A DNA stretch of 11,500 nucleotides from Alphaproteobacteria bacterium UBA4588 (GTDB taxonomy: Bacteria > Pseudomonadota > Alphaproteobacteria > Puniceispirillales > Puniceispirillaceae): assembly GCA_002387605.1 (NCBI GenBank), contig DGJU01000080.1, positions 2,638-14,137 on the forward strand, given 5' to 3'. The notes under the pieces are model-generated. The model saw nothing but the letters and a program-made list of their open reading frames with translations, ran no database searches and was not told where the DNA came from. The position numbers and the translations under genes are program-made. Below, in pieces: positions 1 through 7,488 of this stretch. The stretch's first letter is position 1, and the number at the start of each line of letters is the position of its first letter.

Positions 1-2
1 CC

Positions 3-770
3 GCCGCCTCAAAGGTTGCTATTGTTACAGGTGCTGCCCGCGGTATTGGGCTTGCAACAGCAACCCTGTTTGCTGAGCAAGGCCTTTTTGTCATTATGGT
101 TGACCGTGATGAAGTCGAGCTTCAGCTGGCGCTTGCCAACCTAAATAATAATAGCCGTCATAATCATATTGCTCTTGTCTGTGATGTGTCATCCCCTGAC
201 GCCGTTCGCCAGATGATAGCAAAGGCACTTGAGCAGGCAGGCAGAATAGATGTACTTGTAAATAATGCCGGCGTTGCTGATTTTGGTCCTATTGAAGAAA
301 CTGATTTCCAGCGCTGGCGCACGGTTATGGAAACAAACCTTGATGGCGTTTTTCTCTGTACCCAAGCAGCGACAGCAGCCTTGAAACAAACGCGGGGTGC
401 GATTGTAAATATTGCGTCCATTTCCGGACTGAGAGCCTCAACATTACGGGTCGCCTATGGCACCTCCAAAGCGGCTGTTATTCAACTGACCCAGCAACAG
501 GCGGTTGAGCTTGGTGAATATGGTATTCGGGCAAATTGTGTTGCACCGGGGCCTGTTCGCACAAAGCTTGCTATGGCTGTTCATTCACAAGAAATTATTG
601 ACGCCTATCATGATGCTCTGCCGCTTAACCGGTATGGCAGCGAGCGTGAAATTGCGGAGGTGATATGTTTCCTTGCCTCACCCAATGCAAGCTTTGTTAC
701 AGGTCAAACAGTAGCAGCAGATGGCGGTTTTGAGGCTACAGGCGTTGGACTGCCAGCTTTGCGTAAATAG
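3..770 (+). CDS. Short-chain dehydrogenase/reductase (SDR), classical type, 5' end cut by window edge
   Basis: NAD(P)-dependent oxidoreductase of the classical SDR family; the substrate cannot be told from sequence. The open frame runs from the first bases of the window, so the internal ATG at 96 is not the start. Numbering from the codon at position 3, the fragment shows the dinucleotide-binding motif TGAARGIG near residues 9-16, NNAG near 87-90, and the catalytic tetrad Asn112, Ser139, Tyr152 and Lys156 (YGTSK). These sit about three residues earlier than in typical 250-residue SDRs, so only a few N-terminal residues are missing. An Asp follows the second beta strand (VIMVDRD), which in this family usually indicates NAD(H) preference. 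The end has the usual ADGG motif. The glucokinase gene begins 19 nt after the stop on the same strand, so a shared sugar-metabolism transcript is likely (inference). Confidence 0.9.
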   Translation, partial: AASKVAIVTGAARGIGLATATLFAEQGLFVIMVDRDEVELQLALANLNNNSRHNHIALVCDVSSPDAVRQMIAKALEQAGRIDVLVNNAGVADFGPIEETDFQRWRTVMETNLDGVFLCTQAATAALKQTRGAIVNIASISGLRASTLRVAYGTSKAAVIQLTQQQAVELGEYGIRANCVAPGPVRTKLAMAVHSQEIIDAYHDALPLNRYGSEREIAEVICFLASPNASFVTGQTVAADGGFEATGVGLPALRK

Positions 771-789
771 TACCAGAGAGCAGGACAGT

Positions 790-1803
790 ATGAACGGTAT
801 GAATGATACATCTGTAATTGTTGGCGATGTTGGCGGCACAAATGCTCGCTTTGCAGTTTTTGCTCCGCAGACAGGCACCCTCTCATCAATCAGAATTCTG
901 CAATGTGCAGACTATGTTGATTTTATCGCCATGCTTGATGCCTATCTTGCTGGCGGTGATGCTGGCGGTGATTATAATATAGCGATGCATCGATTATCAC
1001 TTGCCGTTGCCGGGCCGGTTGATGACGACCATGTAAGCCTGTCCAATAATGATATGTCTTTCTCAAAGCGAGGTCTGGTAAGCCAGTATCAGCTAGCTGA
1101 GCTAACTGTAGTAAATGATTTTACCGCACAGGCTATGGCTGTTCCCTATCTGGACCCAGCGCATCTTAAAACGCTAAGAACCGGTATAGCTTATGATAAC
1201 ACGCCTATCCTTGTGCTTGGCCCCGGAACAGGCATGGGGTTCTCAACACTCGTGCCAACAGCATCAGGATGGCGGCCACTTGAAACAGAAGGCGGCAATA
1301 TCGGCCTATCACCGCAGAGCGCTGATGAAGATATGCTGGTAAGCTGGCTACGAAATCAGACAGACTATCTGGTTTCAGAAACAGCTCTGAGCGGCCGCGG
1401 CATTGAATATCTCTATGCCTATTGGGCTGAAAAAGAAGCAGAAGAGCTGCGCTTTACGACAGCCGCTGAGATTGGTGATGCAGCGCTGTCCGGCGACCTC
1501 CTTGCAGAAAAAGCTATCTGCCAGTTTTTTGATATTCTGGGGAGTTATATTGCTGATGGTATCTTGGCAACAGGGTCTCGCCATGCTGTGTATCTGTCTG
1601 GCGGCATCGTCCCGAAACTGCTCGACCTGCTGCCAAAAAGCCAGTTTTTGGCGCGCGCAGGCATACGCGGCGTTCATTCTGATTATATAAACTCAGTGCC
1701 AATTCATCTGGTTATGGACCCTTATGCCGGCCTATCAGGCGCAGGCTATAGCGCCTTATCACGCGAATTATCCCATCGCACGATAACGTCAGAAACAGCA
1801 TAA
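790..1803 (+). CDS. glk: Glucokinase (Glk family, non-ROK)
   Basis: ATP-dependent phosphorylation of glucose to glucose 6-phosphate in the cytosol, feeding Entner-Doudoroff or pentose-phosphate routes. The product is 337 residues (E. coli Glk has 321). Visible motifs: the N-terminal phosphate-binding segment GDVGGTNARFA (12-22), NDF with the likely catalytic base Asp110, LGPGTGMG (143-150), EGG (167-169), Glu197, and YLSGGIVPK (268-276). The cysteine motif of ROK kinases is absent. The frame is open further upstream, but 790 is chosen because the motif begins there as in the family, and an AGGA lies just upstream at 782-785. A second in-frame ATG at 799 is possible. Oddity: the family's sugar-contacting His after EGG (His160 in E. 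coli) is Asn170 here. The gene follows the SDR by 19 nt and converges on katG. Confidence 0.92.
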   Translation: MNGMNDTSVIVGDVGGTNARFAVFAPQTGTLSSIRILQCADYVDFIAMLDAYLAGGDAGGDYNIAMHRLSLAVAGPVDDDHVSLSNNDMSFSKRGLVSQYQLAELTVVNDFTAQAMAVPYLDPAHLKTLRTGIAYDNTPILVLGPGTGMGFSTLVPTASGWRPLETEGGNIGLSPQSADEDMLVSWLRNQTDYLVSETALSGRGIEYLYAYWAEKEAEELRFTTAAEIGDAALSGDLLAEKAICQFFDILGSYIADGILATGSRHAVYLSGGIVPKLLDLLPKSQFLARAGIRGVHSDYINSVPIHLVMDPYAGLSGAGYSALSRELSHRTITSETA

Positions 1804-1828
1804 TCTTTTCTGATATCAGACATAAAAA

Positions 1829-1860
1829 AGACCGCGCCACATATGTCAGTGGCGCGGTCT
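1829..1860 (-). terminator. Rho-independent terminator of katG, possibly also serving glk
   Basis: Perfect 12-bp inverted repeat (AGACCGCGCCAC and its complement) with an 8-nt loop. On the minus strand the stem runs directly into a run of six Ts (1824-1829 as A's on the plus strand), a classic intrinsic terminator placed 43 nt past the katG stop. Read on the plus strand, the sequence after the stem (ATCTTTC) is poor in T, so termination of glk would be weaker. Still, the hairpin is the only one between these convergent genes and may act in both directions. Confidence 0.9.
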
Positions 1861-1903
1861 ATCTTTCAGTCACTTAAGGGCTAACCCCGTTTACGCTAAA
1901 TCA

Positions 1904-4045
1904 CTACCGGTCCAGGTTCATAACTTTGGTCCATGCAGCAACAAAGTCAGTCACAAATTTGTCCTGATTATCATGCTGTGCATAAAGCTCAGCAAGGGCC
2001 CGCAGAATGGAGTTAGAGCCAAACGCTAGATCGACGCGCGATGCTGTGCGTTTGATTTTACCTGTTGTCCGGTCTCTGCCTTCATAAATACCTTCACCTG
2101 CCGGGAACCACTGGATACCCATATCAAGCAGGTTAGTGAAGAAGTCAGTTGATAATGTTCCCGGATTTTCAGTAAAGACACCATGCGCTGTGCCGCCATA
2201 ATTGGCACCCAGCACACGTAAGCCGCCAAGCAGCACAGTCATTTCAGGCGCCGTAAGCGTCATCAATTGTGCTTTATCGAGAAACATCTCTTCTGCGCTT
2301 ACGCTATATTCCATTTTCTGGAAGTTACGGAAACCGTCAGCCATTGGCTCAAGCACATCAAATGAGCTTGCATCTGTTTGCTCCTGAGACGCATCACCAC
2401 GGCCTGCGAAAAATGGCACATTTACGTCAAACCCGCCGGCTTTTGCTGCCTGTTCAATACCGACATTACCTGCCAGAACAATCAGGTCAGCCATGCTAAC
2501 AGACTTACCGAAGTCGGCCTGAACACCTGCTAAAACACCAAGCACTTTAGCAAGATTATCAGGCTGGTTAACTTGCCAGTCTTTTTGCGGTGCAAGACGA
2601 ATACGCGCGCCATTAGCGCCGCCACGCATGTCAGAACCACGATATGTGCTGGCACTTGCCCATGCTGTGGAAACCATCTCGCTTACACTAAGCCCTGATG
2701 CAGCAATCTTACTTTTGAGAGCTGCAACATCAGCTTCGTTTGGCACATAATCTGCTGCCGGAATGGGGTCCTGCCAGATAAGTTCTTCTGCAGGCACTTC
2801 TGGGCCAAGATAGCGGCCAACGGGTCCCATATCACGGTGACAGAGCTTAAACCAGGCCCGCGCAAAGGCATCGGCGAACTCTTCTGGGTTTTCATGGAAC
2901 CGGCGCGAAACTTTTTCATAAGCAGGGTCCATGCGCATTGCCATATCAGCTGTTGTCATGATGGTTGCCACACGCACAGAGGCATCTTCTGCGTCCGGCG
3001 CAAGATCTTCAGGCTTCGGATTAACAGCTGTCCATTGTTGTGCACCAGCAGGGCTTTTTGTTAGCTCCCACTCATAACCGAAGAGCAGGTCAAAATAGCC
3101 ATTATCCCATTTGATAGGATTGGCTGTCCATGCGCCCTCAATACCACTGGTGATTGTATCACTGCCCTTGCCTGAGGCATGTGAGCTAAGCCAGCCAAGA
3201 CCCATGGCCTCAAGAGGGGCACCTTCAGGTTCCGGGCCAACCAGTGCGGCATCACCAGCACCATGCGCCTTACCAAAAGTATGACCGCCTGCAACAAGGG
3301 CCACTGTTTCTTCATCATTCATTGCCATGCGGGCAAATGTTTCACGCACATCAACTGCGCTGGCAAGCGGATCAGGGTTCCCGTCAGGTCCTTCAGGATT
3401 GACATAGATAAGACCCATCTGCACAGCAGCCAAAGGACTAGAGAGCTCTCGCTCGCCTCTATACCGGTTATTGGTGAGCCATTCTGTTTCATTGCCCCAA
3501 TAGATATCTTCTTCAGGGTGCCAGATATCTTCACGGCCGCCACCAAAACCAAATGTTTTGCCGCCCATGGATTCGATCGCAACATTTCCTGTCAGGATTA
3601 ATAAATCTGCCCATGAAATCTGGTTGCCATATTTTTGTTTAATCGGCCACAGCAGGCGACGTGCCTTATCTAAATTACCATTATCAGGCCAGCTATTTAG
3701 GGGCGCAAAACGCTGTGCACCTGTACCACCACCACCGCGGCCGTCTGACGTGCGGTAGGTGCCGGCAGCATGCCAGGCCATACGGATGAAAAACGGGCCA
3801 TAGTGACCATAATCAGCTGGCCACCAGTCCTGCGAGTCTGTCATCAGGTCTGTGATATCTTGTTTCAGCGCATAATAATCAAGCTTCTCAAACGCTTCTT
3901 TATAGCTAAACCCCTCATCCATCGGATTAGACCGCGCATCATGCTGGCGCAGAACGCTGACATTCAACTGATTTGGCCACCAGTCTTTATTGGATGTGCC
4001 CTCAAGCGAGTTATGCATAAATGGACACTTGTTCTGGGTATTCAT
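1904..4045 (-). CDS. katG: Catalase-peroxidase KatG
   Basis: Bifunctional heme enzyme that dismutates hydrogen peroxide and acts as a broad peroxidase; cytosolic, with no signal peptide. The product is 713 residues, slightly shorter than the usual 720-750. The N-terminal active domain has the distal triad Arg88, Trp91 and His92 in RMAWHAAGTYR. Tyr214 and Met240 complete the Trp-Tyr-Met crosslink needed for catalase activity. The proximal heme ligand is His255 in GGHTFGKAHGA, with proximal Trp306 nearby. Ser300 corresponds to Mycobacterium tuberculosis Ser315. The second, heme-less duplicated domain (about 430-713) is complete. The start is certain: AGGAGG (minus strand) lies at 4051-4056, five nt before the ATG. 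The gene sits downstream of an Irr-like regulator on the same strand, with 160 nt between them that hold an Irr-type operator. Nothing suggests inactivation. Confidence 0.98.
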   Translation of the reverse strand: MNTQNKCPFMHNSLEGTSNKDWWPNQLNVSVLRQHDARSNPMDEGFSYKEAFEKLDYYALKQDITDLMTDSQDWWPADYGHYGPFFIRMAWHAAGTYRTSDGRGGGGTGAQRFAPLNSWPDNGNLDKARRLLWPIKQKYGNQISWADLLILTGNVAIESMGGKTFGFGGGREDIWHPEEDIYWGNETEWLTNNRYRGERELSSPLAAVQMGLIYVNPEGPDGNPDPLASAVDVRETFARMAMNDEETVALVAGGHTFGKAHGAGDAALVGPEPEGAPLEAMGLGWLSSHASGKGSDTITSGIEGAWTANPIKWDNGYFDLLFGYEWELTKSPAGAQQWTAVNPKPEDLAPDAEDASVRVATIMTTADMAMRMDPAYEKVSRRFHENPEEFADAFARAWFKLCHRDMGPVGRYLGPEVPAEELIWQDPIPAADYVPNEADVAALKSKIAASGLSVSEMVSTAWASASTYRGSDMRGGANGARIRLAPQKDWQVNQPDNLAKVLGVLAGVQADFGKSVSMADLIVLAGNVGIEQAAKAGGFDVNVPFFAGRGDASQEQTDASSFDVLEPMADGFRNFQKMEYSVSAEEMFLDKAQLMTLTAPEMTVLLGGLRVLGANYGGTAHGVFTENPGTLSTDFFTNLLDMGIQWFPAGEGIYEGRDRTTGKIKRTASRVDLAFGSNSILRALAELYAQHDNQDKFVTDFVAAWTKVMNLDR

Positions 4046-4205
4046 TTGCCCCTCCTAATGGATGCGAATGTGAAAGAAGACTGCGCGCAAGACACCCCGT
4101 CAAAGGTTGCCCTGACAAACTCTAACTTAAGTGCCTGAAATTCTCAGGTCAAGAATTTTGGAAGCATTCTAAACTACTATTTTATCTAAGGCCTTATATC
4201 AGCCT
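4046..4205 (-). promoter_or_regulatory. katG upstream region with candidate promoters
   Basis: This 160-bp gap between the Irr-like gene and katG is long enough for an independent katG promoter. Two candidates are visible on the minus strand. One is a TAAAAT -10 element (4179-4184) five nt upstream of the Irr-like box, which would then cover the start point, though no good -35 is seen. The other is TTGACC (4147-4152) with a weak TAAGTT 17 nt further on (4124-4129), which would place the box just upstream of the -35. A short CCTGA/TCAGG inverted repeat also lies near 4133-4147. I cannot decide between the promoters. Confidence 0.4.
4157..4173 (-). promoter_or_regulatory. Putative Irr operator (ICE box) upstream of katG
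   Basis: On the plus strand the site reads TTTGGAA-GCA-TTCTAAA. The Irr-box/iron control element known from alphaproteobacteria is an inverted repeat, TTTAGAA-N3-TTCTAAA, so 13 of 14 half-site bases match. It lies about 112-128 nt upstream of the katG ATG and just downstream of an Irr-like gene. The match is seen directly; binding is inferred. Depending on which katG promoter is used, the box would either cover the start point (repression) or sit immediately upstream of -35 (possible activation). Confidence 0.6.
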
Positions 4206-4643
4206 TTACGAGGTAGTTTTACGCCGCAACCGGACTGTTAGCTCAATACTTTCTGCTTCGAAACCATCAGGGATTTTCGGCATTTTTTGGAGCGTCACAT
4301 CAGCCGGGCTTATATCAACCATCGCACCAGTTTCGATATCGACAAAATGGTAATGCTCTGACAGGTTAGTATCAAAAAGCACAGTATCGCCGACATTTTT
4401 TACCTGCCGCAACAAACCAGCATCCGCAAATTTATGCAGGCAGTTATAGACCGTTGCCAATGCCATATGCTGGCCTGAAGTCTGAACTTCTTCATAGAGC
4501 TGTTCAGCGCCAACATGACGCTTCCTGCCATCCAGCAAAAGGCGGCCGATTAACACTCGCTGCCGTGTTGGCCGCACCCCTGCATCTTCAAGACATATGA
4601 TGATGCGATGTTCTTCGGCTTTGATATCACGCGTACTAGTCAT
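4206..4643 (-). CDS. irr: Fur-family transcriptional regulator, Irr-like
   Basis: Predicted DNA-binding regulator of the Fur superfamily, most like the heme-responsive Irr branch of alphaproteobacteria (145 residues, typical size). It has the Irr-type N-terminal stretch GVRPTRQRVLIGRLLL (22-37), AEQLYEE (46-52), the recognition-helix region ALATVYNCLHKF (61-72), and the metal/heme region EHYHF with His97 and His99. Classical Irr has three consecutive histidines here; the middle one is Tyr. The C-terminal CxxC zinc pairs of Fur and PerR are absent, which also fits Irr, and so is an N-terminal Cys-Pro heme motif. The start is fixed: an in-frame TAG lies nine codons upstream with no other start codon between. 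No Shine-Dalgarno is visible. It precedes katG on the same strand, and an ICE-like site lies between them. PerR or another Fur-type role is the main alternative. Confidence 0.85.
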   Translation of the reverse strand: MTSTRDIKAEEHRIIICLEDAGVRPTRQRVLIGRLLLDGRKRHVGAEQLYEEVQTSGQHMALATVYNCLHKFADAGLLRQVKNVGDTVLFDTNLSEHYHFVDIETGAMVDISPADVTLQKMPKIPDGFEAESIELTVRLRRKTTS

Positions 4644-4650
4644 ACAAAGA

Positions 4651-4679
4651 TAGATGAAACGGCCAGCCTATTTTGTCAA
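4651..4679 (-). promoter_or_regulatory. Candidate promoter of the Irr-like gene (leaderless?)
   Basis: On the minus strand a perfect TTGACA (4674-4679) is followed after 17 nt by CATCTA (4651-4656), a weak -10. Transcription from it would begin at or within a few nt of the ATG at 4643. Together with the missing Shine-Dalgarno, this suggests a leaderless message. The -35 is clear; the -10 is poor, so this is tentative. Confidence 0.4.
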
Positions 4680-4783
4680 GAAGCTAGCCTTTTAGGCCTA
4701 TTTACCGCTAAGAAAGACCTCATGACAGAAATAGGGCGTGTTATGCCCTGCCCGACCCATAATTTTTACACATAGAGACTAAG

Positions 4784-5359
4784 ATGAATGAAATCGTTGA
4801 ATTTTTGAAAACAAGACGGTCTGTTATTATCAAAAATATTGTCCCCGGTGACATGCCGCAAGCCGATATGGATGCTATTATTGAGTGCGGTCTGCGGGTT
4901 CCTGACCATGCTGTTATTGGACCTTGGCAGATAAAAGTCATCCAAGGCGAGGCCCGCAGCCGGCTTGGACGCACGATATTAGCACCAGAATTTGCTGCTC
5001 AGCATAAAGATGCCACACCAACAATGCTTAAGTTTGAGGCAGATAGATTTATACGGGCAAGCGCTGTTGTTGCTGTTATGTCACGCGCCGAGCCACATCC
5101 AAAAATACCCGCATGGGAAATGCATCTATCTGCAGGTGCAATGTGTCAGAATGTACTGACAGCTGCGCTTGCGCTTGGCTATGCGGCGCAATGGGTTACT
5201 GAATGGTATAGTTATAATGAAGCACTCCTCACTGAGCTTGGCGGCACAGCAGAACATGACAAATTTGCTGGCTTCATCTATATTGGTGGTAAAAATGAAG
5301 CGCCGTCAGAGCGTCGGCGCCCTGTTCCATCCGATATTGTCGAGTATATTTCAACATGA
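4784..5359 (+). CDS. YdjA-type nitroreductase family protein
   Basis: FMN-dependent NAD(P)H oxidoreductase of the nitroreductase superfamily, in the small YdjA-like group (191 residues; E. coli YdjA has 183). Features that match: the N-terminal RRSV FMN-phosphate contact (11-14), the segment LRVPDHAVIGPWQIKVI (37-53) equivalent to MRAPDH...PWHFFVI of YdjA, IPAWEMHLSAG, the hydrophobic helix of ALALGYAAQW, and the late glycine-containing strand FAGFIYIGG. The physiological substrate of this group is not established. The ATG at 4784 has only a weak AGAG upstream (4774-4777). A CATAAT -10-like element lies at 4758-4763, without a convincing -35. It is the first gene of the run into lptB; its stop overlaps the next start by 4 nt (ATGA), so translation is probably coupled. 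Confidence 0.88.
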   Translation: MNEIVEFLKTRRSVIIKNIVPGDMPQADMDAIIECGLRVPDHAVIGPWQIKVIQGEARSRLGRTILAPEFAAQHKDATPTMLKFEADRFIRASAVVAVMSRAEPHPKIPAWEMHLSAGAMCQNVLTAALALGYAAQWVTEWYSYNEALLTELGGTAEHDKFAGFIYIGGKNEAPSERRRPVPSDIVEYIST

Positions 5360-5967
5360 GCATCCATCTTTATCAGCATGACCTCCCCGATAACATTTCC
5401 TTTGGCACGTCTGTTGCCATTGATACAGAAACAATGGGATTGAGCCTGACACGCGATAGATTATGCCTTGTTCAGTTATCTTGCGGAGATGGCACAGCCC
5501 ATCTTGTCCAGATTGCCGCAGAAAAGCAGCCCTGCCCTAATCTGATATCTCTTCTGGCAGATAAAAAATGCGAGAAGCTGTTTCATTTTGGCCGCTTTGA
5601 CCTTGCCATGCTGACCCGTGATATTGGTCCTATTTCTGGGCCTGTTTATTGCACAAAAATCGCATCCAAATTATCCAGAACCTATACTGACAGGCATGGG
5701 CTAGCAGATTTATGCCGGGAATTACTATCGCTAGAAATCTCCAAGCAACAGCAATCATCTGACTGGGGAGCAGATATGCTTAGCGATGCCCAGCAGACCT
5801 ATGCTGCGGGCGATGTTCTCTACCTTCATCAGATTAAAGAAAAGCTTGATGCGATGCTAACGCGGCTAGACCGGCAGGCTATCGCAAAACATTGCTTTGA
5901 CTTCCTGCCACACCGTGTTGGACTGGATCTTGCAGGATTTGAACAGCTTGATATTTTCCATCATTGA
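5356..5967 (+). CDS. RNase D-like 3'-5' exonuclease, single DEDDy domain
   Basis: Predicted 3'-5' exoribonuclease of the DEDD superfamily that trims structured RNA ends. The product is 203 residues: the catalytic domain only, without the C-terminal HRDC domains of E. coli RNase D (375 residues). This short form is common in alphaproteobacteria. Metal-binding acidic residues are visible: Asp23 and Glu25 in IDTET (ExoI), Asp82 in HFGRFDLAML (ExoII), and Tyr149/Asp153 in YAAGD (ExoIII, Y-x3-D, so the DEDDy subtype). The start ATG overlaps the nitroreductase stop by 4 nt. lptC follows after 37 nt; the rnd-lptCAB order is a recurring alphaproteobacterial arrangement. Whether tRNA, rRNA or another RNA is the substrate cannot be seen. 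Confidence 0.9.
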   Translation: MSIHLYQHDLPDNISFGTSVAIDTETMGLSLTRDRLCLVQLSCGDGTAHLVQIAAEKQPCPNLISLLADKKCEKLFHFGRFDLAMLTRDIGPISGPVYCTKIASKLSRTYTDRHGLADLCRELLSLEISKQQQSSDWGADMLSDAQQTYAAGDVLYLHQIKEKLDAMLTRLDRQAIAKHCFDFLPHRVGLDLAGFEQLDIFHH

Positions 5968-6004
5968 ACAATGACATCCACACTCTGGCGAAAGGGGCAT
6001 AATA

Positions 6005-6673
6005 ATGAGCGACGATAATATTCCTGCACAGCCTAAACGTCCCTCTGTTTTGTTCAACCGGTCAGAGCAAGCAACTCCTCAGCCAACACCAAGACGCAAG
6101 CCGGTAAGTTTTATTTTGCTTGGCGGCGCAATTCTGATTGCAGGGGGGATGGTCGGCCTGTCGAGCATTTTCCAACCACAGGAAAATATTGAAATTGATA
6201 TAACATCGCTGAGCGCTACCCCGACCGGAAGCCTTGAAATGACAGGTGCCCGCTATTCAGGCCGCACCCCATCAGGCAATTTTTTCTCCATTACAGCTGA
6301 CCGCGCCGTTGAAGATGCGAATAACAAAGAAACAATGCATCTGTTTAACCCTGATGGCACGTTCGAGCGAGACGGCAAAGGGACGACCCACCTTCTCTCA
6401 AAAGAGGGTTTTTATAATGCGAATGCCGATACTATTGAATTATTTGGCGCTGTAAGAGTCCACAGAGATATTCAGAACCTCACTCTTTTGACAGAGAGAA
6501 TGGAGGCAAATATCGAGTCCGGAACGCTTCTAGCGCCCACCGCTGTTGAAGTAACCAGTCCAGATATGCAGGTAACTGCCGAGGGAATGCAGGCTTATAA
6601 TCATGGCGAGCGTATTATTTTTACCGGCAATCCACGTGCAGTATTCATCAGCAATACTCAACAAACGCAATAG
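6005..6673 (+). CDS. lptC: LPS export component LptC
   Basis: Inner-membrane bitopic protein that receives lipopolysaccharide from the LptB2FG transporter and passes it to LptA. The product is 222 residues, a little longer than E. coli LptC (191). It has a Pro/Arg-rich cytosolic start, one transmembrane helix at about 34-56 (FILLGGAILIAGGMVGL core), then a periplasmic beta-jellyroll region with the family-typical pattern of MTGARYSGRTPSG, LFNPDG, LFGAVRVHRD and a final ERIIFTGNP strand. Shine-Dalgarno AAAGGGG at 5991-5997 precedes the ATG by 7 nt. lptA starts 12 nt after its stop, and lptA's ribosome site overlaps the lptC stop codon, which supports co-transcription and coupled translation. 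Confidence 0.9.
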   Translation: MSDDNIPAQPKRPSVLFNRSEQATPQPTPRRKPVSFILLGGAILIAGGMVGLSSIFQPQENIEIDITSLSATPTGSLEMTGARYSGRTPSGNFFSITADRAVEDANNKETMHLFNPDGTFERDGKGTTHLLSKEGFYNANADTIELFGAVRVHRDIQNLTLLTERMEANIESGTLLAPTAVEVTSPDMQVTAEGMQAYNHGERIIFTGNPRAVFISNTQQTQ

Positions 6674-6685
6674 GAGGTCTGTCTT

Positions 6686-7468
6686 ATGACTGTCTTTTCA
6701 AAATCATCTATTAGCATGTTATGTGCCGGCCTTATTGCCCTAACCGCCATGCCGGCATTATCGCAAGACGCCCTCACTATTGAAGCCGATGACAGCCTGG
6801 AATGGAACCAGATCGAAGGGTTTTATCAGGCAAATGGGAATGCGGTTGCAACACAAGGGTCACAAACGCTAAAGGGCGATAAGCTTACTGCCTTTTATGT
6901 GCCGGATGAAAATAACCGGGAGCTCACCCGCATGTTGGCAGAGGGTCGTGTAAACTTCAAAGACGGAGCTCTTTCTGGGGCGGGCACAACAGCTGATTAT
7001 GACATTGCGAGCAGCCATTATATCCTCACCGGACCATCAGCGTTTATCATCGGGCCTGATGGACGCGCTGATGCTGATAAACAAATCGATTTTGAGCGCA
7101 ATAACTCAGTTATGATCCTTCAGGAAAATGCCCATATTGCAATGACGGACGGGCGAGAACTCTTCGGTGATCACATCACTGTTTTTCTGGATGAGAATGA
7201 AAACGTCTCCCGCGTGATAGCAAAAGGTGGTGTTGAGGTTATCCAAAATGCCAGCAGTTCGGCCAAGGGTGATGAAGCTGATTATGATCATAAAGGCAAT
7301 GTTACGGTTCTGACAGGTAACGTAACGCTGGTTGACGGAGAAAATAAACTTTCAGGGGATGTCGCGGAAATTGATTTTTCCACAGGAATCAGTAAGATAA
7401 TCTCATCTAAGAGCAATGGCCGCGTTTCAGGTCAATTCTCACGCCTTTCTACGGGCGCTCAAAAATAA
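6686..7468 (+). CDS. lptA: LPS transport periplasmic protein LptA (OstA-like)
   Basis: Periplasmic bridge protein that polymerises between LptC and LptD and carries LPS to the outer membrane. The first 26 residues form a signal peptide (Lys6, hydrophobic core, AxS at 24-26), with cleavage predicted before Gln27. The rest is OstA-like beta strands: ALTIEADDSLEWNQ, YQANGNAVATQG, LKGDKLTAFY, then a second set including AHIAMTDGRELFGDHI, GGVEVIQ, GDEADYD and VTLVDGENKLSGDVAEID. At 260 residues it is clearly longer than E. coli LptA (185) and appears to hold extra repeat strands, as in other alphaproteobacteria. AGGAGG at 6672-6677 lies 8 nt before the ATG. lptB follows after 20 nt. Confidence 0.93.
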   Translation: MTVFSKSSISMLCAGLIALTAMPALSQDALTIEADDSLEWNQIEGFYQANGNAVATQGSQTLKGDKLTAFYVPDENNRELTRMLAEGRVNFKDGALSGAGTTADYDIASSHYILTGPSAFIIGPDGRADADKQIDFERNNSVMILQENAHIAMTDGRELFGDHITVFLDENENVSRVIAKGGVEVIQNASSSAKGDEADYDHKGNVTVLTGNVTLVDGENKLSGDVAEIDFSTGISKIISSKSNGRVSGQFSRLSTGAQK

Positions 7469-7488
7469 TAATTAGAAGGACGACCGTC

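Noticed and set aside
721..789. Upstream in-frame start for glucokinase inside the SDR gene
   Set aside because: Family homology begins at GDVGGTN about 12 residues after the ATG at 790; the earlier stretch overlaps the SDR 3' end in another frame and has no family match.
3263..4138. Plus-strand open frames inside katG (for example 3263-3601 and 3770-4138)
   Set aside because: Shadows of the conserved katG coding strand, with no recognisable domains or ribosome sites.
4733..4749. Small AGGGC/GCCCT hairpin before the nitroreductase
   Set aside because: Only 5 bp, no T-run and no link to a known riboswitch or operator; likely chance.
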